DNA of 64,000 bases from Synechococcus sp. WH 5701. Lineage in GTDB: Bacteria; Cyanobacteriota; Cyanobacteriia; PCC-6307; Cyanobiaceae. Shown here one piece after another: positions 26,475 to 35,907 of this stretch; positions within the stretch are counted from its first letter, which is position 1, and each line of letters begins with the position of its first letter. Below the pieces are notes generated by a model that saw only the letters and a list, made by a program, of their open reading frames with translations, was not told where the DNA came from and did not search any database. A program made the position numbers and the translations under genes. The DNA lies in NCBI RefSeq assembly GCF_000153045.1, contig NZ_CH724159.1:1289556-1353555 (forward strand), written 5' to 3'.

Positions 26475-26570
26475 ATGACTCCCCACGATCTCGGCCTGCT
26501 GGCCCTGCTGCTCTCCCCGGGCATGCTGCTCTCGGTGCTGCTGCTGGCCACCTTCGCCGCTGGCGGCTGA
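26475..26570 (+). CDS. Possible 31-residue membrane micro-protein
   Basis: ATG 26475 to TGA 26570 encodes 31 residues, nearly all hydrophobic: a short start (MTPHDLG) and one helix (LLALLLSPGMLLSVLLLATF) ending AAGG. It sits between DUF3082 and pdhB on the same strand, 24 bases after the former. One-helix proteins of this size are common in thylakoid complexes. No named subunit matches, and a frame this short could be chance. Confidence 0.5.
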   Translation: MTPHDLGLLALLLSPGMLLSVLLLATFAAGG

Positions 26571-26617
26571 GATAAGTTGGCCGCTCCACCGGCACTCGCC
26601 GGGTTCGCACACCGTCC

Positions 26618-27601
26618 GTGGCCGAGACCCTTCTCTTCAACGCCCTGCGCGACGCCATCGACGAGGAGATGGCCCGCGATCCTTACGTGTGTGTGTTCGG
26701 GGAGGACGTCGGCCAGTACGGCGGGTCCTACAAAGTCACCAAAGACCTTTACGAGAAGTACGGTGAACTGCGGGTGCTGGACACCCCGATCGCCGAGAAC
26801 AGTTTCACCGGCATGGCCGTCGGTGCCGCGATGACTGGCCTGCGCCCGATCGTGGAGGGCATGAACATGGGCTTCCTGCTGCTGGCCTTCAACCAGATCT
26901 CCAACAACATGGGGATGCTGCGCTACACCAGCGGCGGCAACTACACCATTCCAACGGTGGTGCGCGGCCCCGGAGGCGTAGGGCGGCAGCTGGGGGCTGA
27001 GCACAGCCAGCGCCTGGAGGCCTATTTCCACGCCGTGCCCGGCATCAAAATCGTGGCGGTGAGCACTCCCACCAATGCCAAGGGTCTGATGAAGGCCGCC
27101 ATCCGCGACAACAACCCCGTGCTGTTTTTCGAGCACGTGTTGCTTTACAACCTCAGCGAGGAGATTCCCGAGGGGGATTACATCTGCTCCCTCGATCAGG
27201 CTGAAGTGGTGCGCGAGGGCAAGGACATCACAATCCTCACTTACTCGCGCATGCGCTACCACTGCCTCAAGGCGGTGGAGCAGCTCGAAGCCGATGGGGT
27301 GAGTGTCGAGCTGATTGATCTGATCAGCCTCAAGCCCTTCGACCTGGAGACCATCACCCGCTCGATCCGCAAGACCCACAAAGTGATGGTGGTGGAGGAA
27401 TGCATGAAGACCGGCGGCATCGGCGCCGAACTTCTGGCCCTGATCACCGAGCACTGCTTCGACGATCTCGACGCCAGGCCCGTTCGCCTCTCCAGCCAGG
27501 ACATCCCCACCCCCTACAACGGCGCCCTTGAAAATCTGACCATCATTCAGCCCCGGCAGATCGTCGAGGCCGCCCGCCAGCTCAAGGCGGGCACGATCTG
27601 A
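26618..27601 (+). CDS. pdhB: Pyruvate dehydrogenase E1 component, beta subunit
   Basis: E1-beta of 327 residues; with E1-alpha it decarboxylates pyruvate using thiamine diphosphate, feeding acetyl-CoA to fatty acid synthesis. Family pattern: [39 protein letters not shown], the [20 protein letters not shown] loop and [10 protein letters not shown]. Start is GTG 26618. E1-alpha, E2 and E3 genes are not in the window, as usual in cyanobacteria. It is followed one base later by secD. Confidence 0.95.
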   Translation: MAETLLFNALRDAIDEEMARDPYVCVFGEDVGQYGGSYKVTKDLYEKYGELRVLDTPIAENSFTGMAVGAAMTGLRPIVEGMNMGFLLLAFNQISNNMGMLRYTSGGNYTIPTVVRGPGGVGRQLGAEHSQRLEAYFHAVPGIKIVAVSTPTNAKGLMKAAIRDNNPVLFFEHVLLYNLSEEIPEGDYICSLDQAEVVREGKDITILTYSRMRYHCLKAVEQLEADGVSVELIDLISLKPFDLETITRSIRKTHKVMVVEECMKTGGIGAELLALITEHCFDDLDARPVRLSSQDIPTPYNGALENLTIIQPRQIVEAARQLKAGTI

Positions 27602-27602
27602 G

Positions 27603-29117
27603 ATGGCACGCCAGCAGGGGCTATTCGCCCTGATCCTGGCCCTGGCGATCGCCGCCGGAGCCGTTCTCTTCAGTTTCCCCCTGCAGCTAGGGCTCGATCT
27701 GCGGGGCGGCAGCCAGCTCACCCTTCAGGTGCTGCCGGCCGGTGCCATCAAAACAGTGAAGCGGGAGCAGCTCGAAGCCGTCAAAGAGGTGCTCGACCGC
27801 CGAGTCAACGGCCTGGGCGTGGCCGAATCCACCCTCCAGACCATCGGTGACGACCAACTGGTTCTGCAGCTGCCTGGCGAGCAGGACCCCACCCGGGCTG
27901 CCAAGGTGTTCGGCACCACCGCCCTGCTGGAATTCCGTGCCCAGAAGCCCGGCACCGAGCGGGAGATGCAGGGGCTTCTGCGGCTCAAGCGCCAGGCCCA
28001 GTCGGTTCTTGACCTCAGCCGGCGGCGTACCCCTGCGGATCCGGCTCAGCCTTCAGCGCCAGGAGAACCCCCTGCCCAGACTCCGAGCTTTCCAGCCGAG
28101 GACCTAGCCCAGGCCCTGCGCGAGCTCGGGGTGTCTGTGCCGGCAGGAGCTGGTGAAACCGAACAGATTGAGGCCCTGCTTGATGAAGTGAACAAGCGGG
28201 TGGTGGCCCTCTATGAACCGGCGGCCCTCACCGGCAAAGACCTCGTCACGGCTGGCCGCCAGCAGCAACAGACCGGCACCGGCTGGGATGTGACCCTCAA
28301 CTTCAACCGCCAGGGAGGTGAGGCCTTCGCCAAGCTCACCCAGTCGATCGCCGGCAGCAACCGGCTGCTGGGCATCGTGCTGGATGGCCGCTCGATCAGC
28401 GAAGCCTCCGTGAGCCAGGAGTTCGCCGCGGCCGGAATCACCGGAGGCGCCGCCAGCATCACCGGCAACTTCAGCGCCGAAGAGGCCCGCGATCTTGAGG
28501 TGCAGCTGAGGGGCGGCTCCCTGCCCCTGCCCGTGAAGATCATTGAGGTGCGCACCGTCGGCCCGCTGCTCGGAGCCGAGAACATCCGCACCAGTCTGGT
28601 GGCCGCCCTCGCGGGCCTGGCCCTGGTGGCGGTGTTCATGGTGGTGATCTATCGGCTGCCCGGAGCGGTGGCCGTGGTGGCTCTGAGTCTGTATGCCCTC
28701 TTCAACCTGGCCACCTATGCCCTGATTCCCGTCACCCTCACCCTGCCGGGGATTGCCGGCTTCATCCTCTCGATCGGCATGGCGGTGGACGCCAACGTGC
28801 TGATCTTCGAGCGGGTGAAGGAGGAGCTGCGCTCGGGCAACACCCTGATCCGCTCGATCGACAGTGGCTTTTCCCTGGCCTTCTCCTCGATCCTGGATGG
28901 CCACGTCACCGGGCTGATCAGCTGCATCGCCCTTTTTGCCCTCGGAACGGGCCTGGTCAAGGGCTTTGCCGTGACCCTCGGCATCGGCCTGCTGCTCAGC
29001 CTGTTCACCGCCCTGTCCTGCACCCGCGTACTCCTGCGCCTGATGATGAGCTACCCGACCCTGCGGCGCCCCGGTTACTTCCTGCCCAGCCGTCAGCTGC
29101 CCTCGCCAGCCGCCTGA
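27603..29117 (+). CDS. secD: Protein translocase subunit SecD
   Basis: A 504-residue membrane protein that works with SecF and SecYEG to pull proteins across the thylakoid or plasma membrane using the proton gradient. It has an N-terminal helix with GLDLRGGSQLTLQV, a large periplasmic domain with a Pro-rich insert (about 140-170), and five C-terminal helices with SIGMAVDANVLIFERVKEEL (motif D4). Its ATG directly follows the pdhB stop. Confidence 0.96.
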   Translation: MARQQGLFALILALAIAAGAVLFSFPLQLGLDLRGGSQLTLQVLPAGAIKTVKREQLEAVKEVLDRRVNGLGVAESTLQTIGDDQLVLQLPGEQDPTRAAKVFGTTALLEFRAQKPGTEREMQGLLRLKRQAQSVLDLSRRRTPADPAQPSAPGEPPAQTPSFPAEDLAQALRELGVSVPAGAGETEQIEALLDEVNKRVVALYEPAALTGKDLVTAGRQQQQTGTGWDVTLNFNRQGGEAFAKLTQSIAGSNRLLGIVLDGRSISEASVSQEFAAAGITGGAASITGNFSAEEARDLEVQLRGGSLPLPVKIIEVRTVGPLLGAENIRTSLVAALAGLALVAVFMVVIYRLPGAVAVVALSLYALFNLATYALIPVTLTLPGIAGFILSIGMAVDANVLIFERVKEELRSGNTLIRSIDSGFSLAFSSILDGHVTGLISCIALFALGTGLVKGFAVTLGIGLLLSLFTALSCTRVLLRLMMSYPTLRRPGYFLPSRQLPSPAA

Positions 29118-29124
29118 GCAACCC

Positions 29125-30156
29125 ATGACCCCCTCCCCATCTGAATCGGCAGCGTTGCCGCCGATTCAGTACTTCCGCATCACCCGCCACAGGCATATCG
29201 CCTGGTGGGGCTCGGCTGTGGCCTGTCTGATCAGCCTGATCGGCATCGCCCTGTGCTGGCTCAACCCCGCCATCGGCGCCCCGCTCAAGCCCGGCCTCGA
29301 CTTCACCGGTGGCACCCGCATCCAGTTGGAGCGGGCCTGCGACCCCAACTGCTCAGCGATCACCGTGCCCCAGGTGGCCGAGCAACTCGACGGCCTGAAG
29401 CTGCCCGATGAGGGTGGTGCGGCTGCGCCAGGCCTGCGGGGCGCACCGGTGCAGGTGCTGGATCAGGGGCGCTCGATCGAGCTGCGCCTGCCGAGCCTCA
29501 GCGCCGAGCAGGGCAACGCTGTGATCAGCCAGCTGGCCGGCAGCCTGGGGCCGTTCAAGGACGGCGGAACCTCGGTGGACACCATCGGCCCCACCCTCGG
29601 CGCCCAGCTGCTGCGCAGCAGCCTCCTGTCCCTGCTGGTGAGCTTCGCAGCCATCGCCCTCTACATCACCCTTCGCTACGACAGGGTCTTCGCCTTCCTG
29701 GCGATCCTCTGTCTGGCCCACGACGTGCTGATCACCACCGGGCTGTTCGCCTGGCTCGGGCTGCTGCTGGGGATTGAAGTGGATTCCCTCTTCGCCGTGG
29801 CGCTCATCACCGTGGCCGGGTATTCCGTCAACGACACCGTGGTGGTGTTCGACCGGATCCGCGAACAGAAAACAAGCCTGGGGGCCTTCCCCTTCAGTGA
29901 TCAGGTGGATGTGGCCGTCGATGCCACCCTGACCCGCTCTCTCTACACCTCACTCACCACGCTGCTGCCCCTGCTGGGGATCCTGTTCTTCGGCGGCAGC
30001 AGTCTGTTCTGGTTCTCCGTGGCGCTCACCGCCGGCATCAGTGTCGGCAGCTGGTCGAGCATCGGCGTGGCCCCCACCCTGCTGCCTCTGCTCAGCGGCA
30101 AGGGCTTCGTGGAATCACCTCAAGAGGATGGGTCGGCCCCTGCCGGCGTGGCTTGA
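29125..30156 (+). CDS. secF: Protein translocase subunit SecF
   Basis: Partner of SecD, 343 residues with six helices. The N-terminal helix is followed by KPGLDFTGGTRIQLE, and the later VNDTVVVFDRIREQ is the SecF version of the conserved transmembrane motif. A short periplasmic domain sits between, with a Gly/Ala-rich insert. The gene lies seven bases behind secD, and its TGA overlaps the ATG of the next small gene. Confidence 0.96.
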   Translation: MTPSPSESAALPPIQYFRITRHRHIAWWGSAVACLISLIGIALCWLNPAIGAPLKPGLDFTGGTRIQLERACDPNCSAITVPQVAEQLDGLKLPDEGGAAAPGLRGAPVQVLDQGRSIELRLPSLSAEQGNAVISQLAGSLGPFKDGGTSVDTIGPTLGAQLLRSSLLSLLVSFAAIALYITLRYDRVFAFLAILCLAHDVLITTGLFAWLGLLLGIEVDSLFAVALITVAGYSVNDTVVVFDRIREQKTSLGAFPFSDQVDVAVDATLTRSLYTSLTTLLPLLGILFFGGSSLFWFSVALTAGISVGSWSSIGVAPTLLPLLSGKGFVESPQEDGSAPAGVA

Positions 30157-30341
30157 TGCGGCGCTTCCCGCCGTTCATCCCGGTACTGCTGGCTCTGTTG
30201 GCGCTGGGGGATCTGATGACGGAACTGCGGCTGCTGGCCGACCACTTCACCTGGTCGTCACTGGTTTCGGCCACCCAGCAGCACCCCCTGGCCGTGGTGG
30301 TGCTGCTGCTCACCCCCAGCCTGATCAAGCACTACCGCTGA
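30156..30341 (+). CDS. 61-residue membrane protein coupled to secF
   Basis: Starts at ATG 30156 in a TGATG overlap with secF. It has a basic start (MRRF), one helix (PPFIPVLLALLALGDL), an amphipathic middle (MTELRLLADHFTWSSLVSAT) and a second helix ending LIKHYR. Two helices with both ends in the cytoplasm are likely. It resembles small conserved cyanobacterial membrane proteins without a known role. Confidence 0.75.
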   Translation: MRRFPPFIPVLLALLALGDLMTELRLLADHFTWSSLVSATQQHPLAVVVLLLTPSLIKHYR

Positions 30342-30348
30342 TCAGGAG

Positions 30349-31350
30349 TCAGGTCCAACGGTCCATCACCTGTTCCACCAGCACCCGCTGGAAGACCACC
30401 TGCAACACCACCACCAGCGGCAGGGCGAGCAGCACCCCCGGCAGCCCCAGCAGGGCACCGAGGCTCAGCTGGGCCATCAGGGCCACGGTGGGCAGCAGGT
30501 TGACCGTGCGGCTGAGCAGAAGCGGGGTGAGCACGAAAGCTTCGGCGTTCTGCAGCATCAGGCGCAGCACCAGCACCTGCGCCACCTTGGCCGGGGAGAT
30601 CAGCAGGGCCACCGCCAGAGGCAGGGCCGTGGCCACCGTCGGGCCGATCGTGGGTACGAAGGTGAGCAGACCGCAGACCAGTCCACTCAGCAGGGCCAGA
30701 GGCACCTTCAGCAGCGCCAGGCCCGCCCAGGTGAGCAGGAACACCGTCACCGCCGAAATGGTCATCCCCGCCAGCCAGCCGCCGAGAGCCTCGCGTGCCT
30801 CCCGCAACAGCGACTGCATCGACGGGCGCCAGAACTGGGGGGTGGCCGCCAGCACCAGCCGCTGGTGAGGCCTTGGATCCAGGGCCAGCAGGATCGCCAG
30901 CAGCACCATCAGCAGGATCTGAATGGTGGAACTGGCGGCGCCCCCCGCCACCCCCAGCAGCTGGGTTCCCAGGGGCTGAAGCTTGTCCCAGGTGGCCAGC
31001 TCCAGCAACCGCTCCTCGAAGCTGCGAAAAGCCATCGAGCCGCCGGCCAGATCGCCGAGCCGTTGCAACAGCACCGGCAACAGCTGGGTGAATTGATTGG
31101 CCTGCTGCAACACCTCTGGCAGCAACAGCACCGACACCTTCCAGCCCACCAGCACCAGGGCCACGATCACCAGGGCCACGGCGCTGGGCCGGTTCAGGGG
31201 CAGCCGTCGGCGCAGCAGACTCACCGGCACATCCAGCGCCACGGCCAGAACCACGGCCCCGAAGAGCACCAGCAGCACCCAGCGCAGTTCCCACACCAGC
31301 AGGGCCAGCAGCACAAGGGAGAGGGTCCCCAGCAGGGCGCGGCCGTTCAT
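30349..31350 (-). CDS. AI-2E family transporter, copy 1
   Basis: A 333-residue membrane protein of the AI-2E (UPF0118) family with about seven helices: three at the N-terminus, a long amphipathic segment (about 70-140), then a helical C-terminal half with the family signature region LVCGLLTFVPTIGPTVATAL. Members include transporters and exchangers of varied substrates; true autoinducer-2 export is shown for few. It is about one-third alike to its neighbour by eye, so an old tandem duplication is likely. The two overlap by four bases. Confidence 0.9.
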   Translation of the reverse strand: MNGRALLGTLSLVLLALLVWELRWVLLVLFGAVVLAVALDVPVSLLRRRLPLNRPSAVALVIVALVLVGWKVSVLLLPEVLQQANQFTQLLPVLLQRLGDLAGGSMAFRSFEERLLELATWDKLQPLGTQLLGVAGGAASSTIQILLMVLLAILLALDPRPHQRLVLAATPQFWRPSMQSLLREAREALGGWLAGMTISAVTVFLLTWAGLALLKVPLALLSGLVCGLLTFVPTIGPTVATALPLAVALLISPAKVAQVLVLRLMLQNAEAFVLTPLLLSRTVNLLPTVALMAQLSLGALLGLPGVLLALPLVVVLQVVFQRVLVEQVMDRWT

Positions 31351-32420
31351 GGAGACAATCGCTGGCGCTTCCAGGGATCAAGGATGTCGTGGATGAGCAC
31401 CTCACGCACGATCACCTGGACGCAAACCGCCATCGGCAGGGCCAGCAAAAGGCCCAGCGGACCGAAAATCACGGTGAACAGGAACTGGGCGGTGAGGGTG
31501 AGACCGGGCAGCAGCCGAAGCTTGGCGTGCATCACCGACGGGGTGATCACGTAGCTCTCCAGATGCTGCACCACCACGTAGAGCCCCAGAACAGCCAGGG
31601 CTTTCCAGGGGGCGTCGAGCAGAGCCACCGACATCGGAAAGATGGTGCTCAGGGTGGGACCCACATTGGGAATCACGTTGAGCAGGCCTGCCAGCAGGGC
31701 GTTGGCCACCACCAGCTTCACCCCCAGCAACGACAGGCCCACGCCCGCCAACAGGGCCACGCACACCGAGCTGATCGCCACTCCCACCATCCAGTCGCTC
31801 AGGGCCGCTCCGCAGAGGTCGAGCACCTGGCGCAGGCGCCGGCGGTAGAAGGAGGGGGCCAGCAGCACCAGCACATCGCGGTAGGCGGTGGGCTGCACGG
31901 CCAGCATCAGACTCACCGCCAGGACGAACACCAGTTGCAGGGTGCCGCTGCCCAGGTTGCTCGCCAGACCCAGCAGCCGCAGGGCGCCGCCCCCCAGGCC
32001 ACCGGCCAGCACATCCGGGCTGGGACCACTGGCCGGCCAGAGCTGCTGAAGCCACTCCAGCGATCCGTCATGGCGGCCATAGAGCACCCGGCTCACGTTG
32101 GCCAGCACCCGGCGGGCCAGAGCGATCAGCACATCCGCCGCATCGGGCAGCTTGGCCAGCAGCTCGGCGAACTGCTCCACGAAGGGAGGGATCAGAACCA
32201 CACCGCCCACCACCACCACCAGGGCCACGGCCCCCAGGCTGATGGTCAGGGCGAGGGGCCTGGAGCAGCCCAGCCGCCCGCGCACCACCCCCACCAGGGT
32301 GCAGATCGCCATGGCCAGCACCACGGCAGCGAAGAGCTGCAGCAGTAATCCCCGCAGGCTCCAGAGAAGGGCAACGGCGGCGATGATCGCCGCCAGGCCA
32401 AGCCATTGGCCGAATTTCAA
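31347..32420 (-). CDS. AI-2E family transporter, copy 2
   Basis: A 357-residue paralogue of the downstream copy with the same layout: N-terminal helices ([19 protein letters not shown]), an amphipathic middle and the signature [20 protein letters not shown]. Its stop overlaps the next copy's ATG by four bases and its own ATG overlaps the psb28 stop by four, giving the order psb28-copy2-copy1 in one coupled unit. Substrate is unknown. Confidence 0.9.
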   Translation of the reverse strand: MKFGQWLGLAAIIAAVALLWSLRGLLLQLFAAVVLAMAICTLVGVVRGRLGCSRPLALTISLGAVALVVVVGGVVLIPPFVEQFAELLAKLPDAADVLIALARRVLANVSRVLYGRHDGSLEWLQQLWPASGPSPDVLAGGLGGGALRLLGLASNLGSGTLQLVFVLAVSLMLAVQPTAYRDVLVLLAPSFYRRRLRQVLDLCGAALSDWMVGVAISSVCVALLAGVGLSLLGVKLVVANALLAGLLNVIPNVGPTLSTIFPMSVALLDAPWKALAVLGLYVVVQHLESYVITPSVMHAKLRLLPGLTLTAQFLFTVIFGPLGLLLALPMAVCVQVIVREVLIHDILDPWKRQRLSP

Positions 32421-32818
32421 GCGCCTTCGGGCTCGCCCTCAGCGGCCGGGTCGGGGCTGGCTCCATCGGCCTCGGAGTCCCCATCCTTTTCTGCGAAACC
32501 GAGGCCATGGCCGGCGGCGTAGCGCTCGGCGAAACGCATGAACCGGTCGAAATCCGCTTCCGTCTTCCAGGTGTACGTGGCCTCGAGGGCGCTGGGTTTG
32601 CCGTTCACGAATCTGGCCTTCACCTCCCGGGTCACCAATTCACCCTCTTCGTCGAGCAGGAACATCCCGGTGATGTCGCCCATGGCTTCAGGAGCGAGCG
32701 CCTGGGGTTGCTCGAACACAAAGAGGGCCTGGCCAGTTCGTCCATCGCGGGAGCGGGTCAGACGGATATCGGGAATCACGGGCTCGTCCACCCCGCGGAA
32801 GAACTGAATGGCCGTCAT
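32417..32818 (-). CDS. psb28: Photosystem II assembly factor Psb28
   Basis: A 133-residue protein matching Psb28: [20 protein letters not shown], then [20 protein letters not shown] and [20 protein letters not shown]. Psb28 binds the cytosolic face of photosystem II intermediates near cytochrome b559 during assembly and repair. The start is ATG 32818; upstream in-frame codons are not conserved. An acidic tail ([20 protein letters not shown]) extends beyond the usual family end. It heads the unit with the two AI-2E transporters. Confidence 0.93.
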   Translation of the reverse strand: MTAIQFFRGVDEPVIPDIRLTRSRDGRTGQALFVFEQPQALAPEAMGDITGMFLLDEEGELVTREVKARFVNGKPSALEATYTWKTEADFDRFMRFAERYAAGHGLGFAEKDGDSEADGASPDPAAEGEPEGA

Positions 32819-32865
32819 CGGGGAGGGGCAAAGTTCGATCCTAAGCAGACCCTCTGATCGCGCCT

Positions 32866-33921
32866 TCACAGTTCACATGAGCTTGATCCTCCACGGCTCA
32901 GGAGCAAAGTGGCGGAGCGCCCCTCGTCCCAGTCATGGAGGTCGAGGGAGCGATGGGCGGAGCCGGGCTCCGGTCGCTTGCGCTGACGCTCCAGCTCGTG
33001 GTCGTAACAGCGGTCGTAGTAGTCGAGCATCCTGCGGCAGGCCTCGCTCCAGTCGCGTCGCTCGATCGCCGCCAGTGCCTCCTGGGTGCGGACCGGTCCC
33101 AGCCGCCGCGCGATCCTCCGGGTGGCCTCCGCCAGGTCATCGGGCTCCTGAACCCCATAGACCGCCACCAGCCGGCGCAGCCGTTCACCCAGGGGCCTGC
33201 GGATCTCCAGCACCGGAGCACCCTGCATCTGCCGCCAGAGCCCTGCCGGGATGCGGCATCGCCCCACCTGGGCACTTTCAGCCTCAAGCCAGATCGCACC
33301 GGCCCCAGCGCAGGCGGCAAGGGCCGCCGCCAGGCGGTTCTCGTAGTGCTCGTTGCTGGGCTGAGGCGGCAGCCCGAGGCCACCGAAGCTGCTGCCGCGG
33401 TGGTGGGCCAGTCCCTCGAGATCGACCACCGCCACCCCGCGGCGGGCCAGCTCCAGCAGCAGGTCGGTCTTGCCGGTGCCGGTGCGCCCGCCCAGCAGCC
33501 TCAGGGGCCAGGGGCGCTCGAAGCTGGCCAGCACCCAGCGGCGGTAAGCCTTGTACCCCCCCTCCAGCAGCTGCACCGGCAGCCCCAGGGTTTCGGCCAG
33601 CCAGCCGATGCTGGCGGAGCGCATGCCGCCACGCCAGCAATGGATGCGCAGGGGCCCACCGCCGGCGGTTTGATGGTGCGCGAGCAGACCATCGCCGAGG
33701 GCCGCCAGCTTCGGGCCCACCAGCGCCAGCCCCGTTTGAACCGCCTGCTGGGAGCCCCGCTGCTTGTAGGTCAGTCCCACCTCGGCCCGCTCAAGGTCGC
33801 TGAACAGGGGCAGGTTGAGAGCTCCGGGAATGTGCCCCTGGGCGAACTCCGCCGGGCTGCGCACATCCAGCAGTGCTCCTTCGCCCGCCAGGAAGGCGTC
33901 GATCGCCAGCCACGACGCCAT
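32866..33921 (-). CDS. mnmH: tRNA 2-selenouridine/geranyl-2-thiouridine synthase
   Basis: MnmH (SelU/YbbB) modifies the wobble thiouridine of certain tRNAs. The 351 residues comprise an N-terminal rhodanese domain with the active Cys ([17 protein letters not shown]) and a P-loop domain ([20 protein letters not shown]). Rhodanese start is [20 protein letters not shown]. No selD lies in the window, so selenium use cannot be judged. It ends 47 bases before psb28 on the same strand and diverges from gun4. Confidence 0.94.
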   Translation of the reverse strand: MASWLAIDAFLAGEGALLDVRSPAEFAQGHIPGALNLPLFSDLERAEVGLTYKQRGSQQAVQTGLALVGPKLAALGDGLLAHHQTAGGGPLRIHCWRGGMRSASIGWLAETLGLPVQLLEGGYKAYRRWVLASFERPWPLRLLGGRTGTGKTDLLLELARRGVAVVDLEGLAHHRGSSFGGLGLPPQPSNEHYENRLAAALAACAGAGAIWLEAESAQVGRCRIPAGLWRQMQGAPVLEIRRPLGERLRRLVAVYGVQEPDDLAEATRRIARRLGPVRTQEALAAIERRDWSEACRRMLDYYDRCYDHELERQRKRPEPGSAHRSLDLHDWDEGRSATLLLSRGGSSSCEL

Positions 33922-33993
33922 CGCGCCCCACCTCCACGGACCTTGCCTGACATAGTGGGCCCACGCCGGCCCGGCTCAGGCCCGCCGAACTTC

Positions 33994-34719
33994 ATGCTTT
34001 CCGGTCCACCCGCTTCCGCCACGGCCAGCGCCGAACAGCTGCTCGAGCGTTTCAGCTCCAGCTCCCCGCGCCAGCGGCGGAGCCTGCTCCCCCAGATCGA
34101 GGCCCGCTCCCAGGAGCTGCGTCCTTTGTTGCTCGATGCCCTCAGCCGCCACGATCCCGACAGCGACGACTGGATCGCCGGCCTCTGGGTTCAGATGCTT
34201 CTGGCCGAGAACGACAGCCTCAGGGAGGCCTTGCTCGAGGGCCATCCAGGAGGATGGCTGAACGTTGCCAGTGCCGATGGCATCGCCTACGCCCCCCTGC
34301 AGGAGGCCCTGGCCGAGGGCTCGTTCGAGCTGGCGGATCGCATCACCAGCGAGGTGCTCCGACAACTGGCCGGAGCTGAAGCGGTCCGGCGCGGCTACGT
34401 CTATTACAGCGAGGTGGCTCCCATGCCCAGCCTCGATCTCACCAGCCTCGATCGGCTCTGGGTCTCCTACTCCCGTGGCCGCTTCGGGTTTTCCGTCCAG
34501 GGGCGGCTGCTGAGAGCCTGCAACGGCCGCTGGGACCAGCTCTGGCCCAGGTTGGGCTGGAAGAGCGAGGGCACCTGGACCCGTTACCCCAGTGCGTTCC
34601 AGTGGAACCTGGAGGCACCGGAGGGACACATGCCGCTGATCAACCAGTTGCGCGGGGTGCGCCTGATGGATGCCTTGCTCAATCACCCGGCTGTGCAACA
34701 ACGAATCAGCACCGGCTGA
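33994..34719 (+). CDS. gun4: GUN4-domain protein, regulator of Mg-chelatase
   Basis: A 241-residue protein: an N-terminal helical domain (AEQLLERFSSSSPRQRRSLL onward), then a GUN4 core with SLDRLWVSYSRGRFGFSVQG and NGRWDQLWPRLGWKSEGTWT. GUN4 binds protoporphyrin IX and its magnesium form and stimulates Mg-chelatase in chlorophyll synthesis. Length is close to Synechocystis Gun4. Cyanobacteria may hold several GUN4 proteins; the full-length match supports the classic one. TAGTGG at 33953 is a possible -10. Confidence 0.88.
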   Translation: MLSGPPASATASAEQLLERFSSSSPRQRRSLLPQIEARSQELRPLLLDALSRHDPDSDDWIAGLWVQMLLAENDSLREALLEGHPGGWLNVASADGIAYAPLQEALAEGSFELADRITSEVLRQLAGAEAVRRGYVYYSEVAPMPSLDLTSLDRLWVSYSRGRFGFSVQGRLLRACNGRWDQLWPRLGWKSEGTWTRYPSAFQWNLEAPEGHMPLINQLRGVRLMDALLNHPAVQQRISTG

Positions 34720-34761
34720 GCCTGGGGAGGCCCGGAGCGTTAGGGTCAAATTGAGCCGTGA

Positions 34762-35184
34762 ATGGTGTGGATGCTTCGGCGCCTGATCAGTCCGCTGAGG
34801 TGGACCGACTTCATCACTCCCTCCACGCTTCAGTTAGCCCCCCTGCTGGAACTGCTGCTGGAGCCGATGGCCACGGCGGCCAACCTGGCGGAGTTGCAGC
34901 TCGGCCTGCAGGAGGCCTTGGTGAATGCGGTGCGGCACGGCAACGGCGGCGACCCACGCAAATGCCTGCGCATCCGCCGCATCCTCACCCCCAACTGGGT
35001 GATCTGGCAGATCCAGGACGAGGGCTGCGGGGTACCGGTCTGTGCTCGCTCCAGCGTCCTGCCCGAGCGCAGCGATGCCTGCTGCGGCCGGGGCTTCTTC
35101 CTGATTCACCACTGCTTCGATGACGTGCGCTGGAGCGAGCGGGGCAACCGCCTTCAGCTGGCGGCCCAACGGCACCGGGCCTGA
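34762..35184 (+). CDS. RsbW-like serine/threonine kinase-type ATPase
   Basis: A 140-residue single HATPase domain, like anti-sigma factor kinases: N-box LQEALVNAVRHGNGGDP, G1 IQDEGCGVP, G2 GRGFFLIHHCFDDVRW. Such proteins switch partners by phosphorylating an STAS anti-anti-sigma factor or by binding a sigma factor. Neither partner is in the window. A TAGGGT hexamer (34741-34746) lies 15 bases before the ATG. It stands 42 bases behind gun4. Confidence 0.85.
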   Translation: MVWMLRRLISPLRWTDFITPSTLQLAPLLELLLEPMATAANLAELQLGLQEALVNAVRHGNGGDPRKCLRIRRILTPNWVIWQIQDEGCGVPVCARSSVLPERSDACCGRGFFLIHHCFDDVRWSERGNRLQLAAQRHRA

Positions 35185-35220
35185 GCCGGCTGGCCTGGCC
35201 TCCGAGGATTGAAGACTGGT

Positions 35221-35568
35221 TCAGTGGCCGTGGCTGGGGCAGCCGGGATCGCGCAGATCGCCTTTCAACCAGGCCAGACCGTGCTCCAGCAGTTCGATCG
35301 CCCGCTCCTGGGCGTCACCCTCGAGGCGCTGGGGGGGGCTGTCCTCCGCAAGCAGATGGACCAGGGCCGCCGCCACCTGCTCGGCCGCGCGCCTGGGTTT
35401 GTGACCTTTCTGGGCATGCCAGTCGCGTCCATCGATGGCCAGGAGCCGCTGCAGCTCCTCCGCCAGCTCACGGCTGGTGGCCGGCCAGGTCTGGGGAGAT
35501 CCACTCCGCGTGGCGGCAGCGGGCGCTGAGGAAAGCGGCACTGGACGGGAGACATCGTGGGGATCCAT
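35221..35568 (-). CDS. DUF6439-like small protein
   Basis: A 115-residue soluble protein. The conserved-looking part is RELAEELQRLLAIDGRDWHA, then RAAEQVAAALVHLLAEDSPP and LLEHGLAWLKGDLRDPGCP with a His-rich end. The pattern fits a cyanobacterial family I recall as DUF6439, of unknown function. ATG 35568 is chosen; its start lies nine bases from the divergent start at 35578, so the two must share an overlapping promoter. Confidence 0.7.
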   Translation of the reverse strand: MDPHDVSRPVPLSSAPAAATRSGSPQTWPATSRELAEELQRLLAIDGRDWHAQKGHKPRRAAEQVAAALVHLLAEDSPPQRLEGDAQERAIELLEHGLAWLKGDLRDPGCPSHGH

Positions 35569-35577
35569 CCTGACGCG

Positions 35578-35907
35578 ATGGCCAACCCTTCGCGGCGTCG
35601 ACCGCGGCGCCGATCCTCCCGTTCGCTCAACCGGCCGCCCAGCCGGGGCTCCGGTTGGCTGCATGGACTATCAACCCTGCTCACCGTGGCGAGCCAGGGA
35701 GAGAGGCTGGCGGCCCAGGAGCGCTCCAGCCCTGCGGAACTCTCCAGCTCAGGGAGGCGGTTGAGCCAGCGACTCGAGCTGGGTCAGCGACTGCTGGATC
35801 CCCTGCCGGCTCCCTTGCGGGGCGGCCGTTGGCAGGACCAGGTGCTCTGGCAGGCCCTGCGCTGGGGCGGGGCCGGGCTGATCCTGGCCTGGTGGCTGCT
35901 GCGCTAG
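35578..35907 (+). CDS. Tail-anchored small protein of unknown function
   Basis: A 109-residue protein with a very basic N-terminus (NPSRRRPRRRSSRSLNRPPS), a helical middle (LSQRLELGQRLLDPLPAPL), and one C-terminal helix (LRWGGAGLILAWWLL) that ends the protein. That layout is typical of a tail anchor. No family recognised. It diverges from the DUF6439-like gene and converges with the next, overlapping it by four bases. Confidence 0.6.
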   Translation: MANPSRRRPRRRSSRSLNRPPSRGSGWLHGLSTLLTVASQGERLAAQERSSPAELSSSGRRLSQRLELGQRLLDPLPAPLRGGRWQDQVLWQALRWGGAGLILAWWLLR

